From Parasedimentitalea maritima (GTDB lineage: Bacteria; Pseudomonadota; Alphaproteobacteria; Rhodobacterales; Rhodobacteraceae), in assembly GCF_005771405.1 (NCBI RefSeq), contig NZ_VAUA01000006.1:83251-147250 (forward strand): DNA of 64,000 bases, read 5' to 3'. This document shows, piece by piece, positions 25,086 through 34,512 of this stretch (its first letter is position 1; every line of letters starts with the position of its first letter). The position numbers and the translations under genes are program-made. The notes beneath the pieces are model-generated. The model was not told the DNA's origin. It saw nothing but the letters and a program-made list of their open reading frames with translations, and made no database searches.

Positions 25086-27499
25086 ACGACCTGACTCCTG
25101 ATCGCGAAGAGCGTTCTGCTGGCCTTAAGGGGCTGGGCTGTTCGCGCAAACGCGTTGAAGACGCCCGGTTTACCCAGGGCAAAGGCAATTATGTGGATGA
25201 CGTGAAACTGCCGGGTATGCTGCACGGTGATTTTGTTCGCTCGCCTTATGCCCATGCGCGGGTTGTTTCGGTAAACAAGGACGCTGCACTGGCGCTGGAT
25301 GGCGTTGTTGCCGTTCTGACCGCTGAAGATCTGGCTCCGCTGAACCTGCACTGGATGCCAACCCTTGCCGGTGACAAACAGATGGTGCTTGCCGATGGTA
25401 AGGTGCTGTTTCAAGGCCAAGAGGTTGCTTTTGTTGTGGCCCGCGACCGTTATGTCGCTGCGGATGCAGTGGAACTGGTTGAGGTCGAATACGAAGAACT
25501 TCCAGTTATCACGGACCCGTTTGAATCACTGAAGTCTGACGTTGTTCTGCGCGAGGATCTGGCCGGGCAAACCGAAGGCCCGCATGGTCCGCGCAAGCAT
25601 CACAACCACATCTTCACCTGGGAGCAAGGGGACGAAACCGCGACCAATCAGGTGCTTGACGGTGCCGAGGTCGTGGCGACAGAAAGTATGTATTACCATC
25701 GCACCCATCCCTGTCCGCTGGAAACCTGCGGATCGGTTGCGTCGATGGATAAGGTCAATGGCAAGCTGACGCTTTGGGGCACCTTTCAGGCACCGCATGT
25801 GGTGCGCACGGTGGCGTCATTGCTGTCTGGCATCGAAGAGCACAATATCCGGGTGATCTCGCCTGATATCGGCGGTGGCTTTGGTAACAAGGTGGGTGTC
25901 TATCCCGGCTATGTCTGTTCGATTGTGGCGTCGATTGTCACTGGTCAACCGGTGAAATGGGTCGAGGACCGGATGGAGAACCTGATGTCCACCGCCTTTG
26001 CCCGTGACTATTGGATGACTGGCAAAATCGCGGCCACCAAAGAGGGCAAGATCACAGGGTTGCATTGTCATGTGACAGCGGATCACGGCGGCTTTGATGC
26101 TTGCGCCGATCCGACCAAGTTTCCGGCTGGGTTCATGAACATCTGCACCGGATCGTATGACATCCCAGTGGCCTATCTGGGTGTTGATGGCGTCTACACC
26201 AATAAGGCTCCGGGTGGCGTCAGCTATCGCTGTTCCTTCCGGGTGACCGAGGCGGTCTATTTCATCGAACGAATGATCGAGGTTCTGGCGATTGAACTAA
26301 ACATGGATGCAGCTGAGCTGCGCCGGATCAACTTTATCAAGAAAGAGCAGTTCCCGTATCAGTCGGCTTTGGGCTGGGAATACGACAGTGGCGACTATCA
26401 CACGGCTTGGGATAAGGCGTTGAAGACCGTCGATTATGAAGGTCTACGCAAGGAACAGGCAGACCGGGTCGAAGCGTTCAAGCGCGGCGAAACCCGCAAG
26501 TTGATGGGTGTTGGGCTTAGCTTCTTCACCGAAATCGTCGGTGCAGGCCCGGTCAAGAATTGTGATATCCTGGGCATGGGGATGTTTGACAGCTGCGAGA
26601 TACGCATCCACCCAACCGGATCAGCGGTTGCTCGATTGGGGACTATCAGTCAGGGGCAGGGGCATGCGACCACCTTTGCACAGATCCTCGCTAGTGAAAT
26701 TGGGCTGTCGGCTGACAGTATCACCATAGAAGAAGGTGATACTGATACAGCGCCCTATGGGCTTGGTACTTATGGGTCACGGTCTACCCCAGTAGCTGGT
26801 GCTGCGGCGGCGATGGCGGGGCGTAAAATCCGTGCTAAGGCGCAGATGATCGCGGCCTACTTGTTGGAAGTGCATGATGATGACGTTGAATTCGATGTAG
26901 ATCGATTTGCCGTCAAAGGTGCGCCCGAGCGGTTCAAGACGATGAAAGACATCGCTTATGCCGCCTACAACCAGGCCATTCCAGGTTTGGAGCCGGGGCT
27001 AGAGGCGGTCAGCTACTATGACCCACCCAACATGACCTATCCCTTTGGTGCTTATGTCTGTGTGATGGACATTGACGTTGATACTGGTGTTCCGGAAATC
27101 CGCCGCTTTTACGCGCTGGACGACTGTGGCACTCGGATAAACCCGATGATCATCGAAGGACAGGTGCATGGTGGCCTGACCGAGGCACTGGCCGTCGCAC
27201 TGGGGCAGGAGATCTCCTACGATAAGATGGGCAACGTCAAAACCGGCACGCTGATGGATTTCTTCCTGCCAACAGCCTGGGAGGTCCCCAACTATGAGAC
27301 CGACTATACGGTTACCCCCAGCCCGCATCACCCGATTGGGGCCAAAGGCGTTGGTGAAAGCCCGCATGTGGGGGGCGTGCCGTGTTTCTCGAATGCGGTG
27401 CAGGATGCGTTCCGGGCCTTTGGCCTGCGTCACACCAATATGCCACATGACCACTGGCGGATCTGGCAGACCGCCAATGATCTGGGTCTGCACGAGTAA
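25082..27499 (+). CDS. coxL: Carbon monoxide dehydrogenase large subunit, form I (Mo/Cu)
   Basis: Catalytic subunit of 805 aa, oxidising CO to CO2 with water; the holoenzyme sits at the cytoplasmic face of the membrane. Cys384 is the copper ligand, within SYRCSFR. Form I enzymes have AYxCSFR, form II AYRGAGR, so this is form I with a first-position Ser in place of Ala. Other cofactor loops: [25 protein letters not shown] and [12 protein letters not shown] with the catalytic Glu. Length is close to the 809 residues of Oligotropha CoxL. A hairpin follows the stop. Confidence 0.95.
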   Translation: MNDLTPDREERSAGLKGLGCSRKRVEDARFTQGKGNYVDDVKLPGMLHGDFVRSPYAHARVVSVNKDAALALDGVVAVLTAEDLAPLNLHWMPTLAGDKQMVLADGKVLFQGQEVAFVVARDRYVAADAVELVEVEYEELPVITDPFESLKSDVVLREDLAGQTEGPHGPRKHHNHIFTWEQGDETATNQVLDGAEVVATESMYYHRTHPCPLETCGSVASMDKVNGKLTLWGTFQAPHVVRTVASLLSGIEEHNIRVISPDIGGGFGNKVGVYPGYVCSIVASIVTGQPVKWVEDRMENLMSTAFARDYWMTGKIAATKEGKITGLHCHVTADHGGFDACADPTKFPAGFMNICTGSYDIPVAYLGVDGVYTNKAPGGVSYRCSFRVTEAVYFIERMIEVLAIELNMDAAELRRINFIKKEQFPYQSALGWEYDSGDYHTAWDKALKTVDYEGLRKEQADRVEAFKRGETRKLMGVGLSFFTEIVGAGPVKNCDILGMGMFDSCEIRIHPTGSAVARLGTISQGQGHATTFAQILASEIGLSADSITIEEGDTDTAPYGLGTYGSRSTPVAGAAAAMAGRKIRAKAQMIAAYLLEVHDDDVEFDVDRFAVKGAPERFKTMKDIAYAAYNQAIPGLEPGLEAVSYYDPPNMTYPFGAYVCVMDIDVDTGVPEIRRFYALDDCGTRINPMIIEGQVHGGLTEALAVALGQEISYDKMGNVKTGTLMDFFLPTAWEVPNYETDYTVTPSPHHPIGAKGVGESPHVGGVPCFSNAVQDAFRAFGLRHTNMPHDHWRIWQTANDLGLHE

Positions 27500-27508
27500 C
27501 TGACAAAC

Positions 27509-27532
27509 GCGCTGCCCTAATCAGGGCAGCGC
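27509..27532 (+). promoter_or_regulatory. Hairpin between coxL and coxD
   Basis: GCGCTGCCCT-AATC-AGGGCAGCGC, a perfect 10-bp GC-rich stem with a 4-base loop, starting 10 bases after the coxL stop. No T-run follows, so it is more likely to attenuate read-through or protect the upstream coxMSL message from decay than to stop transcription fully. Confidence 0.6.
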
Positions 27533-27554
27533 ATCCCAAAATCTGGAATTTGAA

Positions 27555-28430
27555 ATGCAGTGGACATCACGTCAAACCGCCATGGCGGAACAGGGATATA
27601 TTGCCTCGGATGATTTGGCGATGGCTGTTCATCTGGCCTTGTCGCTCGGCCGTCCGTTGCTGCTGGAAGGGGCCGCAGGGGTAGGTAAAACCGAAATTGC
27701 GCGTGTTCTGGCTGCGATCTGTGAGACCCAATTGATCCGGTTGCAATGTTATGAAGGGCTGGATGCGGCACAGGCGATTTATGAATGGAACTATCAGCGC
27801 CAGTTGCTGACGATCCGGGCGGCTGCTGAGGATGGGGAAACCGGCCGCAGTGTTGAGCAGCGCATCTTTTCCGAAGAATTCCTGCTGGAACGCCCACTGC
27901 TCAAAGCAATCCGCCAGCCAAAGGCGCCGGTGTTGCTGATTGACGAAATTGATCGTGCGGATGAGGAGTTTGAGGCCTATTTGCTGGAAGTCCTGTCGGA
28001 ATTTCAAATTTCGATTCCCGAGTTGGGTACCCTCACAGCGACCTCACGCCCGATGGTGATCCTGACCGCAAACGGGACCCGCGATTTGAGTGACGCGCTG
28101 CGCAGGCGTTGTCTTTATGCGCATGTGGAGTATCCGGACCGTGAGACGGAACTGGCGATCCTGAAGGCGCGCTGCCCAGAGATCGAGGCGGCTTTGGCCG
28201 GGCAGATCATTGGATTTGTGCAATCGCTGCGCAAAGAAGATTTGGAGAAAAAGCCCGGCATTGCTGAAATGCTGGATTTTTCGGCGGCGCTGATGGGGCT
28301 GGGGATTGCTGATCTGACCCAGGATCCCGTGCTGTTGCAGGCCAGTCTGGTCACCTTGCTGAAAACCGAAACGGACCGCGGCAACATTTCTACTGAGATA
28401 GCCCAACGCTTGGCGGGGCAGGCAGCATGA
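27555..28430 (+). CDS. coxD: CoxD, MoxR-type AAA+ ATPase
   Basis: AAA+ chaperone of 291 aa. Walker A GAAGVGKTEIARVLA near residue 38, Walker B VLLIDEIDRADEEFEAYLLE near 125, sensor/arginine-finger region NGTRDLSDALRRRCLYAH. CoxD is needed to insert the sulphur and copper of the [CuSMoO2] site in CoxL. It is coupled (ATGA) to coxE, its usual partner. Confidence 0.92.
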   Translation: MQWTSRQTAMAEQGYIASDDLAMAVHLALSLGRPLLLEGAAGVGKTEIARVLAAICETQLIRLQCYEGLDAAQAIYEWNYQRQLLTIRAAAEDGETGRSVEQRIFSEEFLLERPLLKAIRQPKAPVLLIDEIDRADEEFEAYLLEVLSEFQISIPELGTLTATSRPMVILTANGTRDLSDALRRRCLYAHVEYPDRETELAILKARCPEIEAALAGQIIGFVQSLRKEDLEKKPGIAEMLDFSAALMGLGIADLTQDPVLLQASLVTLLKTETDRGNISTEIAQRLAGQAA

Positions 28431-29611
28431 GCCGGGTTACTAAATTTGCTGCCCGTGATCCGGGCCCTGCTGCCCGGATGGCCGGGTTCATGGCGCATCT
28501 GCGCGCACATGGATTGCGTGTTGGAGTGGGGGAGGCCGAAACTGCGCTGAGGGCCCTGACCCAAATACAAGCGGGCAACCCTGAGGAAGCCCGCCGGGCG
28601 CTAAAAAGTGTTTGTAGCGGATGCGGCGAAGAGGTTGAGCGGTTTGATGATCTGTTCGATAGTTTCTGGCTAAACGGTGGTCGGGTCCGGCAGAAAGTTA
28701 TGCCGGTTTTGGCGTCACCCAACACAGATGATGTGCATTCGTCGCGACCTGCAAAGACCGATCAGATCGGCTCCGGTACCGAAACTGCGACCACTCCGGA
28801 CGGTGGGGATGGTGAGGCTGCGGCGGATGGAGAAGGCAAGCTGATTGCCTCCTCTGTGCAGAACCTGATGAAGAAAGATCTGCGTGATCTGGTCCAACCC
28901 GAAGATATTGCCGAGGCCGAAGCGATCGCGCGACGGTTGGGTGCTGCGCTGCGGGATCGTCGTTCGCGTCGCCGCAAGGCCGCACGCAAGGGTGATCAGA
29001 TCCACTTTCGCAAGCTGATCCGGCAAAGCTTATCTACGGGTGGAGAACCACTTTGCCTGCCCAAGAAACAACGCCCCGACAGGCCGCAAAAAATCGTTGC
29101 TATCTGTGACGTGTCCGGGTCGATGGCTCTTTATGCGCAAGTGTTCTTAGCGTTTTTGGCGGGGCTGATGCGGGCGGATGACGCGACAGATGCGTATCTA
29201 TTCCATACGCGCCTTGTACGCATAACAGATGCATTGCGGGACAAGGATGCACTGCGTGCACTTGGGCGGATGTCTGTGCTGGCTGATGGGTTTGGCGGGG
29301 GATCTAACATAGGCTCCTCTCTAACTCAGTTTTCCCAAACCTATGCGCGACGCTTTGTGGATGGGCGCAGTGTCGTGATGATCCTGTCCGATGGCTATGA
29401 CACAGGCCCTGCGCACCGAATTGGTGATGCGCTTGCGGCGTTGAAAAAGCGCGGTTGCAAGGTCATCTGGCTGAACCCGCTGAAAGGCTGGAACGGATAC
29501 GAACCTGTCGCCAAGGGCATGGCCGCCGCTCTTCCCCATCTTGATTTATTTCGCGCTGCCAACCGGCTTGCTGACTTGGCGGCCCTAGAACCGGAGTTGT
29601 CACGCCTATGA
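28427..29611 (+). CDS. coxE: CoxE, von Willebrand factor A domain protein
   Basis: VWA protein of 394 aa (CoxE family). The C-terminal half has the MIDAS motif DVSGSMALYAQVFLAFLAG near residue 226 and LSDGYDTGPAHRIG. Works with CoxD in maturation of the CO dehydrogenase active site. The linker (residues about 105-150) is acidic and of low complexity. Overlaps coxD and coxF by 4 bases on each side. Confidence 0.92.
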   Translation: MSRVTKFAARDPGPAARMAGFMAHLRAHGLRVGVGEAETALRALTQIQAGNPEEARRALKSVCSGCGEEVERFDDLFDSFWLNGGRVRQKVMPVLASPNTDDVHSSRPAKTDQIGSGTETATTPDGGDGEAAADGEGKLIASSVQNLMKKDLRDLVQPEDIAEAEAIARRLGAALRDRRSRRRKAARKGDQIHFRKLIRQSLSTGGEPLCLPKKQRPDRPQKIVAICDVSGSMALYAQVFLAFLAGLMRADDATDAYLFHTRLVRITDALRDKDALRALGRMSVLADGFGGGSNIGSSLTQFSQTYARRFVDGRSVVMILSDGYDTGPAHRIGDALAALKKRGCKVIWLNPLKGWNGYEPVAKGMAAALPHLDLFRAANRLADLAALEPELSRL

Positions 29612-30411
29612 CCCAAGCTGAATTGATAGATCGTGACATGTCTGCGCTGGCTGATGAGCTGCGCGCCAAAGGGGCCCCGTTTGCGATCGCAACTGTGGTG
29701 CGCACCATTGGTGCAACCGCGGCGAAACCGGGTGCCAAGGCATTGCTGACCGCAGATGGTACCATCCAAAAGGGTTGGATTGGGGGCGGCTGTGTGCGCT
29801 CGGCGCTGACCAAGGCCGCCAAACGGTGCCTTGCCAAAGGTGGCCCTCAATTAATCTCGCTGCATCCACAGGATGTCTTGGCTGAGAAGGGTGTAAAGGC
29901 AGGAGACGATATTGACGGTGTGCATTTTGCCCGCAATGGCTGCCCGTCCAAGGGGTCAATGGATGTTTTTATTGAACCCGTATTACCCGCGCCGGAATTA
30001 CTGATCTTTGGGGCGTCGCCGGTTGCGCAATCCTTGGCGGCCATGGCGATCCCGTTTCGTTGGTCCGTTCAGGATGCAGAGCCTACTGCCCCTGCTATCC
30101 CGCTGCCAACTGGGGCCCGGCGGATGGTTGTTGTGGCCAGCCAAGGCAAGGATGATGCAGCCTGTCTTAGTACGGCTTTGAATTCGGGCGCGGAGTTTGT
30201 GGCCTTTGTTGGCAGTCGCCGCAAGTTTGCGGCCCTGTCAGAGCGATTGATTGCGGCAGGAGCTGATCCGCAAAAGCTGGCTCAGGTCCAGGCACCGGCT
30301 GGATTGGCCATTGATGCGGTCACGCCAGAGGAAATTGCGCTTTCGATTCTGGCGCAGTTGACACAGGTCCGCCGCAAGAACCATCGATCTGATGAGGCTT
30401 CGAATGAGTGA
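29608..30411 (+). CDS. coxF: CoxF, XdhC-family Mo-cofactor maturation protein
   Basis: XdhC-like protein of 267 aa. N-terminal XdhC/CoxI segment (FAIATVVRTIGATAAKPGAKALLT, GWIGGGCVRSAL) and C-terminal Rossmann XdhC_C domain (PELLIFGASPVAQSLAAMAI; EEIALSILAQL). XdhC proteins bind and sulphurate the molybdenum cofactor before insertion. Overlaps coxE by 4 bases and the following small gene by 8. Confidence 0.9.
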   Translation: MTQAELIDRDMSALADELRAKGAPFAIATVVRTIGATAAKPGAKALLTADGTIQKGWIGGGCVRSALTKAAKRCLAKGGPQLISLHPQDVLAEKGVKAGDDIDGVHFARNGCPSKGSMDVFIEPVLPAPELLIFGASPVAQSLAAMAIPFRWSVQDAEPTAPAIPLPTGARRMVVVASQGKDDAACLSTALNSGAEFVAFVGSRRKFAALSERLIAAGADPQKLAQVQAPAGLAIDAVTPEEIALSILAQLTQVRRKNHRSDEASNE

Positions 30412-30547
30412 AACCGCCGCTCATCCCCTCGCAAAATCAGGCGCCCTGCAAGTCATCATGATGCGCCTGCGATCCCTGTTTGGCCGGGCAAAACTGACGC
30501 CGGAACAGGCCGAAACCCTTGCCACAATCAAATTCCCCTGTTGTTAA
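30404..30547 (+). CDS. Small protein of the cox operon (47 aa)
   Basis: Unrecognised. The frame ATG 30404 to TAA 30547 encodes MSETAAHPLAKSG at the start and ends TLATIKFPCC, with a basic middle (MMRLRSLFGRAK). It fits the operon exactly: 8-base overlap with coxF and 13 bases before coxG. The terminal Cys-Cys could bind a metal (copper would be attractive for this locus) but that is speculation. The middle could form an amphipathic helix. No other gene explains this gap. Confidence 0.6.
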   Translation: MSETAAHPLAKSGALQVIMMRLRSLFGRAKLTPEQAETLATIKFPCC

Positions 30548-30560
30548 GAAAGACAAGACC

Positions 30561-31010
30561 ATGGAACTGAACGACGAAATTATCATCGATGCCCCAATGA
30601 CCCGCGTTTACGAGGCGTTGAACGATCCAGACATCCTTCAGCAGTGCATTCCCGGCTGTGAAGAATTGATCAAACATTCCGATACTGAGTTGGAAGCCAA
30701 GGTTGTCTTGAAAATCGGCCCCGTAAAGGCGCGTTTTGGCGGCAACGTAGTGTTGGACACTTCGGGTGCACCCAGCGCGTTTTCATTGACGGGGCAGGGC
30801 AATGGCGGGGCGGCAGGTCATGCCAAGGGCGGCGCAGATGTGACCCTGGAAGAGGTCGCTGGAAAGACAGTGCTGAGATACACCGCCAAAGCAGAGATTG
30901 GTGGCAAACTGGCGCAACTTGGTGGACGGTTGATCCAGAGCACGGCTAAAAAGCTGGCAGCAAAGTTCTTTAAGAAGTTTGCAGAAGTCGTGGCCCCAGT
31001 TGAGGCATAA
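30561..31010 (+). CDS. coxG: CoxG, SRPBCC-family membrane-anchoring protein
   Basis: Carbon monoxide dehydrogenase subunit G family, 149 aa (SRPBCC fold). MELNDEIIIDAPMTRVYEALNDPDILQQCIPGCEEL at the start is typical. Its family recruits CO dehydrogenase to the membrane. The C-terminus (LIQSTAKKLAAKFFKKFAEV) is basic and amphipathic, fitting membrane contact. The frame is open from 30519 but the ATG at 30561 fits the family. Last gene of the cox operon. Confidence 0.9.
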   Translation: MELNDEIIIDAPMTRVYEALNDPDILQQCIPGCEELIKHSDTELEAKVVLKIGPVKARFGGNVVLDTSGAPSAFSLTGQGNGGAAGHAKGGADVTLEEVAGKTVLRYTAKAEIGGKLAQLGGRLIQSTAKKLAAKFFKKFAEVVAPVEA

Positions 31011-31378
31011 GCTGTGCAGGCTGATCCCATAGGCTGGCGGAGCAAGTTGGAGCTTGGTTTGATGGGTAAGTAGAACAAACAAAGTCTTTGGCGGCATTTT
31101 TGCGGCTGAAGACGCCCATTTTGGGAAAACACCACGCGTCGTCAGGTGAAACACCCACCACATTTAGCTGTAGATCAGCCGCTTGGATCGAGCCAATGCA
31201 GACCATCTGGCCGCTTTTTGCTTTTGCGCCGGTGCAGGACTCAGCGGTTTATTGCGCTGGTCTTACCGCTCGTTGCACCGGTACCCAGATTGGCCAGCAT
31301 GACCGTGGGTTGTCCGAGAGGGGCAAATTCAGGAGCATCAAATCGCAGGCGCGTTCCGGGGTTAGTCGGTCGTCAAGC
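31011..31378. other. Intergenic stretch between coxG and the FAD-oxidase gene
   Basis: 368 bases between convergent genes. Several short frames exist on both strands but none has a ribosome-binding site or recognisable domain, and the rightward 197-codon frame beginning at 31088 runs antisense into the next gene. I see no intact gene; a decayed one is possible. Confidence 0.5.
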
Positions 31379-32785
31379 TTAGTTTATAGATACATTCGGG
31401 TTTATATGACCGTCAGGATCGAAGGCCCGCCGAATGCGTTTCAGAAGGCTCAGCTCAATTGGGTCGGTCCCGTTTTCAAAGCGGTGTTTCTTCAGAGATC
31501 CGATACCATGCTCTGCGCTGATCGTTCCATTGAGCTTCAGCGCTTCCTGATCAACAATTTTGGACAGCTGCAGGCGATACTGCATGAAGGTTTCTGCGTC
31601 CATGTCCTTTGGTCGGGCAATGTTGAAATGGATGTTGCCATCTCCAAGATGCCCGAATGGTACAGGCCTCACATTTGGTAGGTATCTGGTCAGAGCATCT
31701 GCGGTTGCGCGAAGGTATTCTGGTAGCGCGGCGACCGGCACTGCTGTGTCGCATTTGATGGCGGATTTATCATCAACAAAACCTGCTGCGAAAGCCTCGC
31801 GTAACATCCAAAAACCCTGACGCTGGCCTACCGACTGTGCAATCGCCGCATCTTGTACCAGCCCATTTTCATTAGCTTCAAAAAGCGCAGCCATCAACGC
31901 ATCTTCCAGGTCAAAGGCTTTTGCAGAGGTTTCAGCTTCGATTAGAAGATACCAATCGCTTTGCTGTTCAAGTGGCTGTCGGTTCTTTCCCACGGCTTCG
32001 CCAAATTCCAGCGCGGCTTTCGACATCAATTCAAATGCCGAGATGACTTGGCCCAGCTGGTCCTCCAAAAAGCGCAGTAAATGCAGGGCTGCCTCGACGG
32101 AAGCTATGGCCACAAAAGCAGTGGTGCGGTTTTATGGGTAGGCGCCCAGTTTCAGTACTGCACCAGTGATCAATCCTAACGTGCCTTCTGAACCGATAAA
32201 CAGATGCTTCAGATCATATCCGGCGGTATTTTTTCGCAGCTTTCGCAAGCCGTTCCAGATAGTCCCATCGGGCAAGACAACCTCAAGTCCCAGCACCTGA
32301 TCGCGGGCGGTGCCGTAGCGAAGCGCGTTGTTACCGCCTGCGTTTGTGGCAAGGTTACCGCCGATCTGGCTGGAATCCTGACCTCCATGGTGCAGCGGGA
32401 AGTACCGCCCGGCTTGTTTTGCAGAAGACTGTACCTTGCTCAACACAACACCGGCGTCCACAGTCATGCTGTTGTTGTCCAGATCCACCTCTCGGATTGC
32501 GTTCATCCGCTCCAGCGCAATGATCGCTGAAGGGGAGGGGGCAGTGGGCACTGCTGCGCCCGTTAAGCCAGTCAATCCACCTTGCGGGACAATGCTCAGG
32601 TTATTGGCCCGGCACCACTTTACTGCTGCGGCCACTTGGTCTGTGTTGGCAGGGCGCAAAATTGCCATGGGCTGCGTGACGGTTACGCCTTGCAGATCGT
32701 CCAGATATTTTTCCATATCGCGTGGGGCGGTCAGAACTGCCTTATGGCCCAATGTTGCAATGATCTGGTCCAGCGCCTCCTGCAT
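31379..32785 (-). pseudogene. FAD-linked D-2-hydroxyacid dehydrogenase (GlcD-type) with one in-frame stop
   Basis: Read leftward from ATG 32785, codons 1-217 give the FAD-binding half (IVPQGGLTGLTGAAVP; DSSQIGGNLATNAGGNNALRYG; IGSEGTLGLITGAVLKLG) and then a TAA at 32132-32134. The same frame continues with NRTTAFVAIASVEAAL and the FAD_oxidase_C half (PFGHLGDGNIHFNI; ISAEHGIGSLKK) to 31379. Together 467 residues, the normal length of GlcD/lactate-dehydrogenase-like flavoenzymes, with nothing missing. So it is one gene broken by a single nonsense codon, unless the base is a sequencing error. Lies one base after the aminotransferase gene and is the last of the leftward operon. It would oxidise a 2-hydroxyacid to a 2-oxoacid. 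Confidence 0.85.
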
Positions 32786-32786
32786 G

Positions 32787-33890
32787 TCAGTGTTCCAGGA
32801 TTTTGCTGATTGCCAGGATCAATCTGTCGGTATTGGATTGTGACCCTATGGTGATCCGCAGAGCTCCGTTGCCGCCGGGCCAGGGCATTGCCTGGACCAG
32901 AATGTTCTCCGCCGCCAGTGATGAGCTGATAATGTCCGCGCTGACAGGTGGGACAACTGTCAAGAAATTGGCAAAGCTTGGCAGGGCTGAAAACCCGAGA
33001 AGTGTTAGCGCAATCTCCAGTCGCTTGCGTTCGGAAATGGTATGGGTCAGGCAGGTCTGTAAATAGCGGTCATCGTTCATCGCAGCAGTCGCGGCTGCTA
33101 TCGCCACCCGATTGACGTTGAAGTTGGGCCGTAGCTGCCACAGGGCTTTATGGATGTCCTCATCGCTTGCCAGTGCATATCCGACGCGCATTCCAGCCAT
33201 GCAATAGGCCTTGGAAAATGAGCGTGTCACCACCCATGGGCCTGCTCGGTTCGCGAGGATCTTGAGTACATCCGGACCGCCCTCAGCCTGGGCAAACTCA
33301 AAATAGGCTTCGTCGACAACCAACAGCACCGTGTCCGGCACTTGGCGCGCTGCCAGTTCCAGATCTGACGCCGTGAGTATCGCTCCGGTGGGGTTATTGG
33401 GGGTACATAGGTAGAACAACCGTGTGTCCGGCGTCACCGCTGCCAGCATTGTTACAACGTCATTGCTGCCATCGGGCAGCACCGGAACGCTGACCACTTT
33501 GCCCCCCGCGATTTGCACCCCCTTGCCGCAAGTTGGAAAAGTTGGCGTGGGCATCACCGCCTCGTCGCCCTCGTTTATCGAGAGCATCGCGAGCGCCACC
33601 AGGATCTCGCCGCTGCCATTTCCAAAGCTAATCCGGCTGGCTGGAATCCCGGTGCGCTTGCTGATCACCGCTGTCAACGTGCTGCAACCATGATCAGGGT
33701 AGCGGTTGGTTTGCGTCAATGCCTGCGCCGCCGCGGCCAATGCGTTGGGGGAGGGAGGCAGGTGCGACTCGTTCAAGTTTAACCGCAGAACATCTGCGGC
33801 CACGCCTGTGGCCTCTTCGGTGATCGAGGGTGGCGGGGGATAGGTGATCCCCCGGATTTTCTCAATCGGCAGGGCCACAGGCTGTTTCAT
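32787..33890 (-). CDS. Histidinol-phosphate-aminotransferase-like PLP enzyme
   Basis: Fold-type I aminotransferase of 367 aa resembling HisC: LRLNLNESHLPPSPNAL at the N-terminus (in HisC usually NENP), YLCTPNNPTGAILT, VVDEAYFEFA, the PLP lysine in TRSFSKAYCMAGMRVGYA, and GALRITIGSQSNTD at the end. In this operon, next to HutH and a 2-hydroxyacid dehydrogenase, it may interconvert histidine and imidazolepyruvate rather than work in histidine synthesis; this is inference. Abuts the genes on both sides (0 and 1 base). Confidence 0.82.
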   Translation of the reverse strand: MKQPVALPIEKIRGITYPPPPSITEEATGVAADVLRLNLNESHLPPSPNALAAAAQALTQTNRYPDHGCSTLTAVISKRTGIPASRISFGNGSGEILVALAMLSINEGDEAVMPTPTFPTCGKGVQIAGGKVVSVPVLPDGSNDVVTMLAAVTPDTRLFYLCTPNNPTGAILTASDLELAARQVPDTVLLVVDEAYFEFAQAEGGPDVLKILANRAGPWVVTRSFSKAYCMAGMRVGYALASDEDIHKALWQLRPNFNVNRVAIAAATAAMNDDRYLQTCLTHTISERKRLEIALTLLGFSALPSFANFLTVVPPVSADIISSSLAAENILVQAMPWPGGNGALRITIGSQSNTDRLILAISKILEH

Positions 33891-34499
33891 TCAGGTATGG
33901 CTCCAGTCGTCCGGGTTTTGAGACTTGTTGGGCGATAGACCAAGAATATCTCCCTTGGTCGAGCAGCCCAACCCCAGCACCGTACGGTTGGCATAGCCGA
34001 AATAGGCCGAGACCTGATTGATTTCGAGGATTTCTCCGTCGGTAAACCCAGCATCGCGTAGCTGAACGACTATTGTCTCCGTCATGCCCGCTGCATCGCG
34101 GGTCAGTTGACGGGCGTATTCCATCGCCAGTTTCTGCTGTGCGTCCAACGGTGCAGCCGCAATGTTACGCGTTTCGATGGCCAGACGGATAGCATCTGAT
34201 TTCGTGTCGTCTTTCAGCAGCCGCTTTAAACCCGAGAAATGATGATCAACACAGTAGTTGCATTCATTCAGCGAGCTGACCCAAACACCCAGAGTTTCCA
34301 GGAACCATTTGGGGATGGTGTTGCCGGTGTGGTGCAAGACGTATTTGTAAATCGCCATATGCCCCTCCATCGTATGGGGGCGCAACGAATGCATCATCAT
34401 GATGTTGTCGACATTGTTGTCCGGGCCTTTGACTCGGTCGTACAACATCTTCAGTTTGCCATCGGCATCTTCGTATTCAACGGTATCAATCCAGGGCAT
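33891..34499 (-). CDS. Carboxymuconolactone decarboxylase/AhpD-like peroxidase-related protein
   Basis: CMD-fold protein of 202 aa. The redox pair CNYCVDHH near residue 79 is the AhpD-type CxxC...H site, and the C-terminus (EILEINQVSAYFGYANRTVLGLG) is typical of the 'peroxidase-related' subgroup. Likely detoxifies a peroxide or quinone made by the flavoenzymes of this operon. Its stop directly abuts the aminotransferase start. Confidence 0.82.
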   Translation of the reverse strand: MPWIDTVEYEDADGKLKMLYDRVKGPDNNVDNIMMMHSLRPHTMEGHMAIYKYVLHHTGNTIPKWFLETLGVWVSSLNECNYCVDHHFSGLKRLLKDDTKSDAIRLAIETRNIAAAPLDAQQKLAMEYARQLTRDAAGMTETIVVQLRDAGFTDGEILEINQVSAYFGYANRTVLGLGCSTKGDILGLSPNKSQNPDDWSHT

Positions 34500-34512
34500 T
34501 TTTTGTTCTTTC

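Noticed and set aside
31088-31681. A 197-codon rightward frame beginning after coxG
   Set aside because: Runs antisense into the FAD-oxidase gene, no ribosome-binding site and no recognisable domain.
32132-32134. Stop-codon recoding to selenocysteine or pyrrolysine
   Set aside because: The stop is TAA, not TGA or TAG, and no conserved catalytic position lies there.
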